In this document: positions 52,808 through 61,714 of the stretch, piece after piece
Layout of the letters: each line of letters begins with the position of its first letter
Position numbering within the stretch: position 1 is the first letter of the stretch
Assembly: GCA_964422925.1 (NCBI GenBank)
Contig: CAYRDC010000007.1
Span: 60,544-124,543, forward strand
Direction of reading: 5' to 3'
DNA length: 64,000 nt
Source: CAYRDC01 sp964422925
Lineage (GTDB): Bacteria > Bacteroidota > Bacteroidia > Chitinophagales > S012-47
The notes under the pieces: generated by a model
The model's database searches: none
What the model was told of the DNA's origin: nothing
What the model saw: only the letters and a program-made list of their open reading frames with translations
Program-made: the position numbers and the translations under genes

Positions 52808-54183
52808 CCGAGCAGGTCGAGCGTGCCCTCTGTGTCCGGCAAGTTGTCAAATAGATGGAAAACCGGTTTTCCGCCCGGTCCGGGTTCGGCCAGCACCTGA
52901 GGTAATGGCGGCACCAGGCAATGTTTGGCTCCTCCGTACCCGCTGATGGCATCCTGGTAGGCCCCTGTGTGAAAAAAGCCAATGTACAGGGGATCCGCAT
53001 CGTCAGGCTCTGTCACGGGCAGCAGTAGCGACCCTCCCGGTTCATAAAAATCGGTGTGGTCGCAACTGATACCTCCGAGGCGGACGGGCTGCACCGGCCG
53101 GTCCCAGTGGTTGAGCGGCAGCAAAATGAAAGGTTGTTTCAGGATCCACGCGTCCGGCACCGTGTTCACCAGGCTGCTGTCTATGATGTACCAGGTTTCC
53201 CCGTCCTGCGGTTTTACGTCCACCACTTTCAGGATTACCGCTCCGCTTTCTCCCACGGTGAATCTTCCGAATTCCGTGTAGAGGTCGGGTTCCGGCACGT
53301 TTTCCCGCTGGCACGCTTTTTTGATGCGCTGGACAATTTTATCGGCCATGTCTTCGTAGTCGAATGTTTCGCCCAGGCGCCAGGGGATGGGGAACCCGCC
53401 CCCGATGTTCAGGGCATTCAGGTCCGGGGCTTCTTTCCTTAACGCCACATACAGGCCAAGGGCCCGGTCGAAGATCTTCCAATAGCCGGCTGTGTCGCTG
53501 ATACCGCTGTCCACGAAAAAGTGGAGCATTTGGAGCCTGAAACGGCTGTTGTGTCGGATACGTTCGCGGTACAGGGGCAGGATCTCGCCTGGCGGGATGC
53601 CGAAGCGCGAGCCTTCCGAGGCGCTCATCCTGATGCCCAGGGGCACCGGCCCCACGGGGGCTGTCGCTTCAAGCCGTTCCAGTTCAGACCCGCTGTCGAG
53701 CACGGTAATCGAACGGGTAAACCCCGCGCGATGGAGCTTCCAGATTTTTTCAAGGTATTCCTTGCCTTTGTAGCCGTTATGCACCAGGGGGTGGTCCTGG
53801 CCGAACAGATTTTCCTTATGAAGCCTGAGCACCAGGTCAATATCGGCCGGGGAAGAAGTCTCCAGGCCGGCTCCATGGGCCAGCACTTCGCGAAGCACGT
53901 GGGAATAGTGGTTGCACTTCGTGCAGTAGCAATAGTGGTACCGGCCACTGTAACCGGCCTGCTCCATGACCCGCTGGAAAATGTTTTTGCCGTAGTTCAC
54001 CTGTTTCCCGATTTTCGGCAGCCACGTCAGCCGGAAAGGTGTGTCGTATTTTCCGGCCGTTTCCGCCAGCGGTATACCGTGAAACAACAGGTTATCCCCC
54101 TGCAGTGAAAATCCCTTCCAGGGCAGGGTTACCTGCGTTGACAGGTATTTGTGAAATGTGAGTTTGTTTTTCGGTTCAGCCAT
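52792..54183 (-). CDS. speA: Arginine decarboxylase-like (ODC/alanine-racemase fold)
   Basis: A 463-residue PLP decarboxylase. The PLP lysine lies in YHYCYCTKCNHYS where biosynthetic arginine decarboxylase has an IKVNQ-type motif. LETSSPADIDLVL, HFFVDSGI, LNIGGGFPIPW, TEFGRFTVGESGA (PLP phosphate site) and GGISCDHTDFY (catalytic Cys and Asp) follow in family order. It would make agmatine for polyamine synthesis. It is shorter than E. coli SpeA (about 650 residues), lacking the middle insert, as in other Bacteroidota. A related diaminopimelate or carboxynorspermidine decarboxylase is less likely given the sequence. Confidence 0.8.
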   Translation of the reverse strand: MAEPKNKLTFHKYLSTQVTLPWKGFSLQGDNLLFHGIPLAETAGKYDTPFRLTWLPKIGKQVNYGKNIFQRVMEQAGYSGRYHYCYCTKCNHYSHVLREVLAHGAGLETSSPADIDLVLRLHKENLFGQDHPLVHNGYKGKEYLEKIWKLHRAGFTRSITVLDSGSELERLEATAPVGPVPLGIRMSASEGSRFGIPPGEILPLYRERIRHNSRFRLQMLHFFVDSGISDTAGYWKIFDRALGLYVALRKEAPDLNALNIGGGFPIPWRLGETFDYEDMADKIVQRIKKACQRENVPEPDLYTEFGRFTVGESGAVILKVVDVKPQDGETWYIIDSSLVNTVPDAWILKQPFILLPLNHWDRPVQPVRLGGISCDHTDFYEPGGSLLLPVTEPDDADPLYIGFFHTGAYQDAISGYGGAKHCLVPPLPQVLAEPGPGGKPVFHLFDNLPDTEGTLDLLGYSPA

Positions 54184-54239
54184 GCACGGGCTAAATTATG
54201 GAATCTGCGGGTTCAACCCCTAAGCCGCATACATAACAA

Positions 54240-54262
54240 AACCGGGCCGTCATAGCCCGGTT
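54240..54262 (-). terminator. Terminator-like hairpin after the FAD oxidase
   Basis: AACCGGGC (54240-54247) pairs with GCCCGGTT (54255-54262), a perfect 8-bp stem with a 7-base loop. Read on the minus strand it is followed by TTTTGTT, fitting a rho-independent terminator for the oxidase gene that ends at 54362. On the plus strand no T run follows. Confidence 0.55.
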
Positions 54263-54361
54263 CCGTTCATCCTACCGTAAAAATCAGCGTTCTTGCTGAA
54301 GATCTTCCGGCTTCCGCCCGGTTCAGCCGGCCGCTGTCCCGGGCAGGTACCACTGAAATGT

Positions 54362-55753
54362 TCAGGTAGCTGGTTGTATGTTCTGGTTCACCCTGAAGAG
54401 GTTGTCCGGGTCATACTGTTTTTTAATCCGGGCCAGCCGGTTGTAATTGTGCTTGTAACTGGCTTTCACGCGGCTCTGGCCCTCATCCATCATGAAGTTG
54501 GAATAGGCTCCTCCTGAGGAGTATGGGTGCAGCGCTTCCCAGTAGGCTTTGCACCACTTGGTGATTTTTTCCGCATTGGCCGGGTCGGGATCAATGCCCA
54601 CGATCACGCCTGCATACTTGGCATCGCGGTAAGCCCAGGGGGTGTCTTCCCGTCCGGGCCTTGCAGCGGCCCCGGTGATGGGGTAGAGGTGCATCTGGGA
54701 AAGGGGCGTGGGTATGCTGGAACCGAACTCCAGGTGTTTTGCCCGCACTTCGGGCCCGAGTTCGTTGAAGAAATCCGCCCGCCAGTACCATTGCAGGCCC
54801 GGGGGCATCAGGCCGTCAAACAGGGTCTGGATAGACGGGTATGGCATGGAACCCACGTGCTCGAAATACGGATTCATGTCCCGCACCGGCCTGAAGGTCT
54901 CCTCGAACTGCTCCTCATCGCCCGTGTAGCACCAGATGATGCCGCAAAACTGCTTGTTGTGCAGGTGTTCCGGGAATGGAGGCCCGGGAATGATCATGGT
55001 GGCGATAAACCCGTTGAGGTCTTCGGTGGCGTTGTGCAGGAAGCCGTGGTACCACGACATGATTTCGTCCACCTGCTCGATGGGCCAGAGGGTGGGCCCT
55101 CCGATTACGGTTTTCTGCGGGTGGGCCTGGAACTTGAAGGAAGTGACGATGCCGAAATTGCCGCCCCCACCCCGGATGGCCCAGAACAGGTCGGGATGCT
55201 GGTCTTTGTTGACTGTCACAAACGAACCGTCAGCCAGCACCATGTCGGCTTCCAGCAGGTTGTCAATGGTGAGGCCGTATTTCCTGGACAGGTGACCGAC
55301 CCCGCCTCCGAGTGTCAGTCCGCCCACGCCCGTGGTGGAAATGATGCCTGCCGGCACGGCCAGCCCGAACGGGTGCGTGGCGTGGTCCACCTCGCCCCAG
55401 ACGTTGCCGCCTCCCACGCGGACGGTGTTGTCCGATGTATCCACCCGGACAAATTTCAACCCGGAAAGGTCAATCACCATCCCGTCATCGCAAAGGCCCA
55501 GGCCGCCCCCGTTGTGGCCTCCGCCCCGGACAGCAATCAGCAGCCCGTTTTCCCTTCCGAAATTCACTGACAACATCACATCGGCCACGTCAGCACATTT
55601 TACGATCATGCCCGGCCGCTTGTCTATCATGCCGTTGTATACCTTGCGTTCCTCATCGTAATTATCATCACCGGGAAACACCAGGTGGCCCCGCAGGCCG
55701 GCTGCAAATTCTTCCAGCACCGCGGCATTCAGGTCTTTTACTGTTTTTTGCAT
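54362..55753 (-). CDS. FAD-linked oxidase, berberine-bridge/6-hydroxynicotine oxidase type
   Basis: A 463-residue PCMH/VAO-fold flavoprotein with a C-terminal BBE domain. The histidine expected to carry FAD covalently is in RGGGHNGGG; the second flavin-linking cysteine of bicovalent enzymes is absent (GIISTTGVGGLTLGGG). The BBE end YKHNYNRLARIKKQYDPDNLFRVNQN is typical. It oxidises an alcohol, amine or sugar using O2; substrate not readable. ATG 55753 is chosen over TTG 55777. An O2-using enzyme suggests the host meets oxygen at times. A regulator gene lies upstream in the same direction and might control it. Confidence 0.9.
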   Translation of the reverse strand: MQKTVKDLNAAVLEEFAAGLRGHLVFPGDDNYDEERKVYNGMIDKRPGMIVKCADVADVMLSVNFGRENGLLIAVRGGGHNGGGLGLCDDGMVIDLSGLKFVRVDTSDNTVRVGGGNVWGEVDHATHPFGLAVPAGIISTTGVGGLTLGGGVGHLSRKYGLTIDNLLEADMVLADGSFVTVNKDQHPDLFWAIRGGGGNFGIVTSFKFQAHPQKTVIGGPTLWPIEQVDEIMSWYHGFLHNATEDLNGFIATMIIPGPPFPEHLHNKQFCGIIWCYTGDEEQFEETFRPVRDMNPYFEHVGSMPYPSIQTLFDGLMPPGLQWYWRADFFNELGPEVRAKHLEFGSSIPTPLSQMHLYPITGAAARPGREDTPWAYRDAKYAGVIVGIDPDPANAEKITKWCKAYWEALHPYSSGGAYSNFMMDEGQSRVKASYKHNYNRLARIKKQYDPDNLFRVNQNIQPAT

Positions 55754-55865
55754 GGCTTTGATTGGTTTATGAGCCAAAACTAAGCGGGCCCTGCGGCCGG
55801 GGCTGGCAGATTTCGTTCAAAAAACAGCAAATTTGGTTCATACAGAAAGCACTGAAGCCGTGCGC

Positions 55866-56984
55866 CTACGCGTGCGCACGCGGGGAACCCTGCATGCTTT
55901 TCAGGAATTCGGAAGGCCGTATCCCGTAGGCTTCGGCAAAACAGGCGGAGAAGTAGGCCGGGCTGCTGAAACCACAGGTATAGGCAATCTCGGAAACATT
56001 GCCCTGCTGCTTTTCGAGCAACCCGATGGAGCGGTTCAGGCGGTATTCTTTCAGGAAGGCATTGGGCGATTTGCCGGTCAGGGCGGTCATCTTGCGGTAA
56101 AGCTGCGATTTGCTCAGGCCCAGCTCCCGGCTGAAGTCACTTACCCCAAGGCCCGGGTCGTTCCATTTCTTGTCCATGAAGTCGGTCAGGGAATGCAGGA
56201 AGGATTCTTCCTGAACGCTCAGCACACGGACTTCCTCCGGTGAAGCAAACGCATTGAGGTTCTCGCTTCTGTACAGGTCGCGCACTTCGGTGGAAACCAC
56301 GATTTCACTGCCGAGGTAGCGGCACATGCGTTCAGCCGCCTCGATGGTGTCTTCGAACATCCGGTCGCTGTCGGTGACGGGTATCCCCGCGCTAATGCCG
56401 CTGTGAATCACCAGCCCGCTGTGGCCGGCCATCTTCCGGAAACTGCTCCGCAAGGCCATGGCGCAGGGCAGGGCCATGGACACCGATTCAAAGGAAAGCA
56501 GCAAGCCGTTGGTGTAGGTCTTCACCTGGCGGCCCTGGTATCGCTCAATGATGTCCGCGGCCTCTTTCCGGAATTTTTTCAGTACATCCTGTGCGGAGCC
56601 GGGGAGTATGCACCGTCCCGAGCGGTGCCGGATATCCGTCACCACCAGGGTGCGGAAAGCCGGGTCATTGATGATGTTCAGCGCGGTATTTTGTGCGGTT
56701 TCCGGGTCTTCAATGCGCCCGAGAAACGATTCCACAATCACATCATTCACCTCAATGATGCGGTGAGGCAGCTGCCCGTGGGCGAAATCGTGCATTTCCT
56801 GGATGGCTTTCTTGTTCGGGGCTTCCACCAGGCAGAAGGCTGTTTTTCTTCTTTCGTCAAACCAGTAGGTCAGGCTTCGGCAGCCGAATTTATGCTGAAT
56901 CTTCAGGTCGGCCTGGTGCAGCTGGGCCACCGCTTCAGCGGTAACCTCTTCCGACACGTCATGGCGGTCCATGTAAATAGGCAT
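55866..56984 (-). CDS. DUF4242 / cyclase-like / AraC-type regulator
   Basis: A 372-residue protein with three parts. Residues 1-90 are a DUF4242-like ferredoxin-fold domain (MDRHDVSEEVTAEAVAQLH; TAFCLVEAPNKKAI). Residues about 108-255 resemble a class III nucleotidyl cyclase (VVTDIRHRS; GLVIHSGISAGIP; FEDTIEAAERMCRYL), probably without activity because the full metal and base residues are not evident. Residues about 270-365 are an AraC HTH (SDFSRELGLSKSQLYRKM; VSEIAYTCGFSSPAYFSACF). It is likely a ligand-responsive activator, perhaps of the FAD oxidase gene 112 nt downstream on the same strand. Confidence 0.85.
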   Translation of the reverse strand: MPIYMDRHDVSEEVTAEAVAQLHQADLKIQHKFGCRSLTYWFDERRKTAFCLVEAPNKKAIQEMHDFAHGQLPHRIIEVNDVIVESFLGRIEDPETAQNTALNIINDPAFRTLVVTDIRHRSGRCILPGSAQDVLKKFRKEAADIIERYQGRQVKTYTNGLLLSFESVSMALPCAMALRSSFRKMAGHSGLVIHSGISAGIPVTDSDRMFEDTIEAAERMCRYLGSEIVVSTEVRDLYRSENLNAFASPEEVRVLSVQEESFLHSLTDFMDKKWNDPGLGVSDFSRELGLSKSQLYRKMTALTGKSPNAFLKEYRLNRSIGLLEKQQGNVSEIAYTCGFSSPAYFSACFAEAYGIRPSEFLKSMQGSPRAHA

Positions 56985-57271
56985 GATACTGGGCTTTAAA
57001 GGTTCCTACTCGTAAGGCTTTTCGGATGACGCCCCGTTTTTTAAAGTGGTGGCTGGATTCCACTGATTTACCGTAAACCGGACCCTTGTCCGGCATTGCC
57101 GGTATTTCTCATTACTTGAATTGATGGCTCCCCGTTGGATTGGGCTTCAGGGAACAAGGTTTTAAAGATACAAAAAAAGTATTTGATTATCATTCCGAGG
57201 CGGTGTATACTTTCTATTCCCTGATTTCTTTCAATTTTATAAATTGCGTAAAACCAAACCCGGTAAGCTTT

Positions 57272-58135
57272 ATGAAAACCATTATTACCCGATATGTGCT
57301 CCTGCTGGCAGCTGTTTTGCTGGCTTTTGCCAGTGCCTGTAGTTCCCAGGGCGACCCGTCCCTGAAGCTCCGGTGGGAAACTCCGCCCGAATTCCGCGTG
57401 CCGGAATCGGTCATTTATGACCCCGTCAACGAAGTTTTTTACGTGTCAAACATTGACGGCCGTCCCACCGGGGTGGACAGCAGCGGGTTCATCTCCCGGC
57501 TCAGCACGGACGGTAAGATACTTGACCTGCACTGGGTGGACGGCCTCAACGCTCCCAAGGGAATGGGCATACATGACGGGAAGCTGTTCGTGACCGACAT
57601 CACCCGTGTGGCCGAAATCGACATTGCCACGGGCAGCATCGTGCGCTTTTACGAAGCCGAAGGGTCCGAATTCCTGAACGACATCACCGTGGCAGAAGAC
57701 GGCACGGTGTACGTTTCGGATTCCAACACCGGGCGTATTTACCGCCTCAAGGACGGCCGGCTCGAGCCCTGGATGGAAGGCGATGAACTGCAGGGGGCCA
57801 ATGGCCTGCTGGCCGAGGACGGCCGCCTGATGATGGTTTCCTTCGCCACCGGCAACATGTACCGCATCGACCCGGAAACCAAAAAGGCGGAATTGTTCGC
57901 CACAGGCCTCGAAAGCGGTGATGGCTTGGAGGCGGCCGGCAACGGGGATTACCTGGCCAGCAGCTGGGCCGGCAAGGTGTTTTACGTGTTCCGGGACGGC
58001 CGCGTGAAAACCCTGCTCGACACCCAGGCCGATTCCGTCAATGCCGCGGATATCGAATTTGTGCCCATGCTGCACCTGCTGCTGGTGCCTACCTTTTTCG
58101 ACAACCGCGTGCGCGCCTACGAACTAACCTATTGA
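57272..58135 (+). CDS. SMP-30/NHL-like beta-propeller lipoprotein
   Basis: A 287-residue lipoprotein: signal peptide with lipobox FASAC, then a six-bladed propeller of the SMP-30/gluconolactonase-like or NHL type with repeats such as VIYDPVNEVFYVSNIDG, KGMGIHDGKLFVTDI, NDITVAEDGTVYVSDSNTGRIYRL and ANGLLAEDGRLMMVS. Anchored in the periplasm or outer membrane; it may bind or hydrolyse a lactone, but metal ligands are not clear. ATG 57272 is chosen since earlier in-frame starts add a non-signal leader. Confidence 0.83.
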   Translation: MKTIITRYVLLLAAVLLAFASACSSQGDPSLKLRWETPPEFRVPESVIYDPVNEVFYVSNIDGRPTGVDSSGFISRLSTDGKILDLHWVDGLNAPKGMGIHDGKLFVTDITRVAEIDIATGSIVRFYEAEGSEFLNDITVAEDGTVYVSDSNTGRIYRLKDGRLEPWMEGDELQGANGLLAEDGRLMMVSFATGNMYRIDPETKKAELFATGLESGDGLEAAGNGDYLASSWAGKVFYVFRDGRVKTLLDTQADSVNAADIEFVPMLHLLLVPTFFDNRVRAYELTY

Positions 58136-58143
58136 ACCCGGCA

Positions 58144-58172
58144 CAAAAAAAACCGCCAACCGGAGCGGGCGG
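58144..58172 (-). terminator. Rho-independent terminator of the barrel gene
   Basis: On the minus strand CCGCC and GGCGG (58172-58168 and 58157-58153) form a 5-bp G/C stem with a 10-base loop, followed by eight T (58152-58145). It lies 25 nt past the stop of the leftward barrel gene. Confidence 0.65.
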
Positions 58173-58196
58173 GGTGACGTTTTGTGTATTTTAGCC

Positions 58197-58856
58197 TCAG
58201 AAACGGACAGACAGGCCGGCATTGGCTGCCGGGATGCCCAGCCCGAAATCCACATAAGCCCCGACATTGGGCGTGAAGGAATAGCGCGCCCCGGCATGCA
58301 CACCGACCAGGGGCGTGATGGGGCTTAACTTCAAGGTGTTGAAGTTCAGCCCGATATCCTGGAAAAACTGCTGGATGTCGTCATAGCCCTGGTAATCGGC
58401 ATTCAGGGTTACGCGGTTGATTTTGGCCCCGAGCAGTAGGCCCGCAAAGATATCCCAGCGCTCGTTGTCGAGGAAGTGGTAATCGCCCTGCAGCGCAATG
58501 CCCAGCCGCCTGATCCGGGTCGAGGCATTCACTTTGAGCAGGGTGCTGTCCTGCAGCGTGATGTCTATGCCGTACACATCGGTTGCGGCCTGGAGGTAAT
58601 TGCTTTCGAGCCCGAGGGAGAAACGGGGGTTTATGTAAAAATTCATGCTCGCGTTGAAGGGGACAAATCCCTTTCCGGGCTGGATACCGTCCGGCAGGGC
58701 CCGGAAAGTAAGGCCCAGCCAGTTCGGACCACCCACGCCCACCTTGAGTTCGAACATTGTGGATGGTGCGTCATATCCGTTGTATTGGGCCCGGGAGGCA
58801 GGCATCACGGCCAATATAAACAGGCCGGTCAATAGCAGATTCTTCATGGTTTTCAT
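58197..58856 (-). CDS. Outer-membrane beta-barrel protein
   Basis: A 219-residue protein with a signal peptide (to about residue 23, SRAQ), alternating hydrophobic strands and a C-terminal phenylalanine (AGLSVRF), as in small outer-membrane barrels of the OmpA/OMP_b-brl type. No enzymatic motif. It follows the molybdenum cofactor operon by about 70 nt on the same strand and may be transcribed with it or alone. Confidence 0.78.
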   Translation of the reverse strand: MKTMKNLLLTGLFILAVMPASRAQYNGYDAPSTMFELKVGVGGPNWLGLTFRALPDGIQPGKGFVPFNASMNFYINPRFSLGLESNYLQAATDVYGIDITLQDSTLLKVNASTRIRRLGIALQGDYHFLDNERWDIFAGLLLGAKINRVTLNADYQGYDDIQQFFQDIGLNFNTLKLSPITPLVGVHAGARYSFTPNVGAYVDFGLGIPAANAGLSVRF

Positions 58857-58925
58857 AACGCTCTTTTTTTAGTGAACGTCCGGTTCATTCCAATTAATAT
58901 GCCAACTGCAACGGTGGGTGGCTTT

Positions 58926-59849
58926 TTATTCCGGGGGCATGTCCTCGTGACGGTACGAGCGGTCGAGGGCTTTGAACACGTGCAGGATGCCGGGGAAAAG
59001 GGCGTTCATGGTTTCGGCCGCGCCTTTGGGTGAGCCGGGTATGGCCAGTACCAGGGTGCGGCCGGTGAGACCGGCAATGCCCCGTGAGAGCATGCTGTAC
59101 GGGGTACGCTGCTGCCCATAAGCCCTGGCGGCTTCCATAATGCCGCTGATTTCGCGGTCGAGCAGCGGACGCAGGGCTTCCGGGGTCTGATCGCGGGGTG
59201 AAATGCCCGTGCCCCCGGTGACCACTACCAGGTCGCGGCCGGCATCAGCCAGTTGTTTCACATTTTCCCGTACTTGTTCAGGTTCGTCCGGCAGGATTTT
59301 GTATTCGCTTACGCGCACCCCGCTTTTTTCCAGTTTCCGCGTGACCGCTTTGCCTGAGCGGTCTTCCTTTTTACCGGTAGCCACTGTGTCGGACACCACG
59401 ATGACCGCGGCCGTGACCGGCCGGCCGGGATCCCCGAAATCATCCTTCCCGCCCCGTTTTTCGAGCAGGGTTATTTCCCCGATGCGGAGCCCGCTGTCCT
59501 GTGGCTTCAGCATATCGTAAATGGTGAGCGCGGCCACCGAGGCCCCGTAGAGGGCTTCCATTTCCACACCTGTTTTATACACGGCCTTGACCCGCACCTC
59601 GGCTTCGATAACACTTTCTCCCAGGGTAAACTCAACCTGCACGTGTTCCACGGGTAGTGGATGGCAGTGGGGGATGGCCTGCCAGGTGTTTTTTACCGCC
59701 AGGAAAGAGGCTGCCCGGGCCGTGGGCAGCACATCCGGTTTCAGGGTTTTGTTTTCACGGACCTGGTTCACGGTTTCACGTTTCATGAAAACCTGTGCCC
59801 GCGCGCGGGCGGTGCGGAGGGTGTGGTATTTATCGCTGATATCTCTCAT
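58926..59849 (-). CDS. moaCB: Bifunctional molybdenum cofactor protein MoaC-MoaB/Mog
   Basis: A 307-residue fusion. Residues 1-140 are MoaC (FLAVKNTWQAIPHCHPLPVEHVQV; VKAVYKTGVEMEALYGASVAALTIYDMLK), which with MoaA makes cyclic pyranopterin monophosphate. Residues about 145-307 are MoaB/Mog (VVTGGTGISPRDQTPEAL; LVLAIPGSPKGA), which adenylylates molybdopterin. Last gene of the leftward operon that begins with the permease at 62857; 3 nt after moaE. Confidence 0.95.
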   Translation of the reverse strand: MRDISDKYHTLRTARARAQVFMKRETVNQVRENKTLKPDVLPTARAASFLAVKNTWQAIPHCHPLPVEHVQVEFTLGESVIEAEVRVKAVYKTGVEMEALYGASVAALTIYDMLKPQDSGLRIGEITLLEKRGGKDDFGDPGRPVTAAVIVVSDTVATGKKEDRSGKAVTRKLEKSGVRVSEYKILPDEPEQVRENVKQLADAGRDLVVVTGGTGISPRDQTPEALRPLLDREISGIMEAARAYGQQRTPYSMLSRGIAGLTGRTLVLAIPGSPKGAAETMNALFPGILHVFKALDRSYRHEDMPPE

Positions 59850-59852
59850 CGT

Positions 59853-60278
59853 TTATGGGTTATTGCCTGTAATCCAGCGGTGGCCGCTGTCTGTCAGTTC
59901 CTTTTTCCAGATGGGGGCTTTTTGTTTAATGGCATTTACCACGTGTGGCAGGGCCTGGAATGCTTCCTGGCGGTGCGTTGCCGCCACAGCCACCAGCAGC
60001 GAAAGCTCCCCCACGGCCACGTAACCGGTGCTGTGGCGGATTTCGCAGGCCAGCAGGTTGAATTTTTCCATGGCTTCGCGGGCTATTTCCTTCATGATTT
60101 TCAGGGCCAGGGTTTCGTTGGCGGAATACTCGATGCCCCGCACGGCCTGCCCGCCAGGCAGTTTGTCCGGCCTTACCTGCCCGGTGAAGACACACCACGC
60201 CCCCGGGTAAATGCCTTCCCGGCTAATCAGCCGGCCGGCCAGCGCGCTGTCTATGGACCCCTGTACGATTTCCACCAT
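59853..60278 (-). CDS. moaE: Molybdopterin synthase catalytic subunit
   Basis: A 141-residue MoaE. It has GAWCVFTGQVR, EIRHSTGYVAVGELSLLVAVAATHRQEAFQAL and KQKAPIWKKE, which holds the catalytic lysines. It transfers sulfur from MoaD to the pterin precursor. It lies 14 nt after moaD. Confidence 0.95.
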   Translation of the reverse strand: MVEIVQGSIDSALAGRLISREGIYPGAWCVFTGQVRPDKLPGGQAVRGIEYSANETLALKIMKEIAREAMEKFNLLACEIRHSTGYVAVGELSLLVAVAATHRQEAFQALPHVVNAIKQKAPIWKKELTDSGHRWITGNNP

Positions 60279-60292
60279 AAGGCTTCTTGTTT

Positions 60293-60526
60293 TCAGCCTC
60301 CCGCGAAAGGAGGCATTATCGCTATTTCATCCCCTTCCTGCAAGGCCGTGTTCCCGCTGACGATGGTATCGTTCACGGCAAAGGCCAGGGACAGGTTTTC
60401 CAGGCCGGGTATTTCCCGGAACAACTTCTTTTTCATGGATTCCAGGTCGCCCGGAACCTCCATTTCCTGTTTGTGGCTACCAGCCAGTTCCTGCGTAATG
60501 CCGAAAAAAAGCAGTTTTACTTTCAT
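60293..60526 (-). CDS. moaD: Molybdopterin synthase sulfur-carrier subunit
   Basis: A 77-residue ubiquitin-fold protein ending in the required Gly-Gly (IMPPFAGG), whose C-terminus is thiocarboxylated. It has the family part VNDTIVSGNTALQEGDEIAI. It sits 3 nt after moeA. Confidence 0.94.
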   Translation of the reverse strand: MKVKLLFFGITQELAGSHKQEMEVPGDLESMKKKLFREIPGLENLSLAFAVNDTIVSGNTALQEGDEIAIMPPFAGG

Positions 60527-60529
60527 GGT

Positions 60530-61714
60530 TCAGTTTATCCGGTAAACGGTAACCGTTTCCCCGGCTTTAAATGTATGCTTTTCAGCGCTTAATTCCATGA
60601 TAACCCCGGCTTCGGCAAAGCTTTTCAGCATGTGGGAAGCCTGCCCCCACAGGGGTTTTACGTATTCGCCAGCCAGGATGCCGGTGATGTAATGGGTCCG
60701 CGGCTGGTGCAGTGTGACATCCTCTTGCAGCAGGGCCCTGCCCGCCACGGGGAAGGGACGAGTGGCTCCCATGCAGGCCCGGACAAAGGGTTTTACGTAA
60801 AGATAAAAAGCCGTGATGACGGCCCGCGGGTTGCCTGGCAAGCCGAACAGGTAACGGTTTCCCCTGCGGGCAAAGAGCATGGGCTTGCCGGGTTTTTGCT
60901 TTACACCATGCAGCAAAATGTCAAAACCGGCTGCCCGGGCCGCCTGCGGGGTGAAATCGTAATCGCCCACCGACACTCCTCCGCAGATGATGAGGATGTC
61001 GGTTTCGCGGCTCTTCTTTTCAATCCAGCGGGTAATCAGCTGCAGGTTGTCCGCGCAATGGCTTGTTCCGGCCCGTATTCCCATCGCGGCAAAGGCTGCC
61101 TCCAGCATCGGGTTGTTGCTGTTGTATTTCTGCCCCGGCTTCAGGGGTTTTCCCGGCCCGGCCAGTTCCGGCCCGGTGGAAAGGACGGAAACAAAAGGCG
61201 CCCTGCGGACAGCCACCCCGGTGAGGCCCAGTCCTGCCAGCAGCCCGATGGCGGCCGGGTTCAGTTCCTGTCCGGCCCGCAACACCACGTCACCCTTGAG
61301 GCACTGGCCGCCCCGCGGGCGGATGTTTTCCCCCTGACCCTTGGAATTTCCTGCCGGGAACCGGATACCTGCTTCTTCCGGATGTACGTCTTCCTGTTTG
61401 ACCACCGCGTCAGCGCCCGGTGGCACGGGCGCCCCGGTAAATATGCGCGCGCAACTTCCGGGAGGAAGATACCGGAGCTCCGATTCACCTGCCCTGACTT
61501 CAAAGGACACCGGGAGGACGGCATTCCCGGAAAGATCTGAGACCCTGACCGCATAGCCGTCCATGGCCGATTCGTCAAAGGCAGGCAGGTCGATGGGTGC
61601 TTCCAGGTCACCGGCCAGGAAATGGCCGCGGGCGTCTGCCAAGGGCATCTCCACCGCTTCCAGCGGCCGGGCCGCTTCACAAATTATCTTCCTGCATTCC
61701 TCGGTGCTGATCAT
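60530..61714 (-). CDS. moeA: Molybdopterin molybdenumtransferase
   Basis: A 394-residue MoeA that inserts molybdate into adenylylated molybdopterin. Motifs: PAFDESAMDGYAV, RIFTGAPVPPGADAVVKQED, ICGGVSVGDYDF and GLPGNPRAVI. The gene directly abuts the permease gene (1 nt), linking molybdate import and insertion. Confidence 0.95.
   Translation of the reverse strand: MISTEECRKIICEAARPLEAVEMPLADARGHFLAGDLEAPIDLPAFDESAMDGYAVRVSDLSGNAVLPVSFEVRAGESELRYLPPGSCARIFTGAPVPPGADAVVKQEDVHPEEAGIRFPAGNSKGQGENIRPRGGQCLKGDVVLRAGQELNPAAIGLLAGLGLTGVAVRRAPFVSVLSTGPELAGPGKPLKPGQKYNSNNPMLEAAFAAMGIRAGTSHCADNLQLITRWIEKKSRETDILIICGGVSVGDYDFTPQAARAAGFDILLHGVKQKPGKPMLFARRGNRYLFGLPGNPRAVITAFYLYVKPFVRACMGATRPFPVAGRALLQEDVTLHQPRTHYITGILAGEYVKPLWGQASHMLKSFAEAGVIMELSAEKHTFKAGETVTVYRIN

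Noticed and set aside
54527..55570. Open frame of 347 codons on the plus strand
   Set aside because: Antisense to the FAD oxidase, whose flavin and BBE motifs are clear; the opposite translation has no recognisable domain.
60632..61540. Open frame of 302 codons on the plus strand
   Set aside because: Antisense to moeA with all its motifs intact; the shadow translation is low in hydrophobic cores and has no family match.
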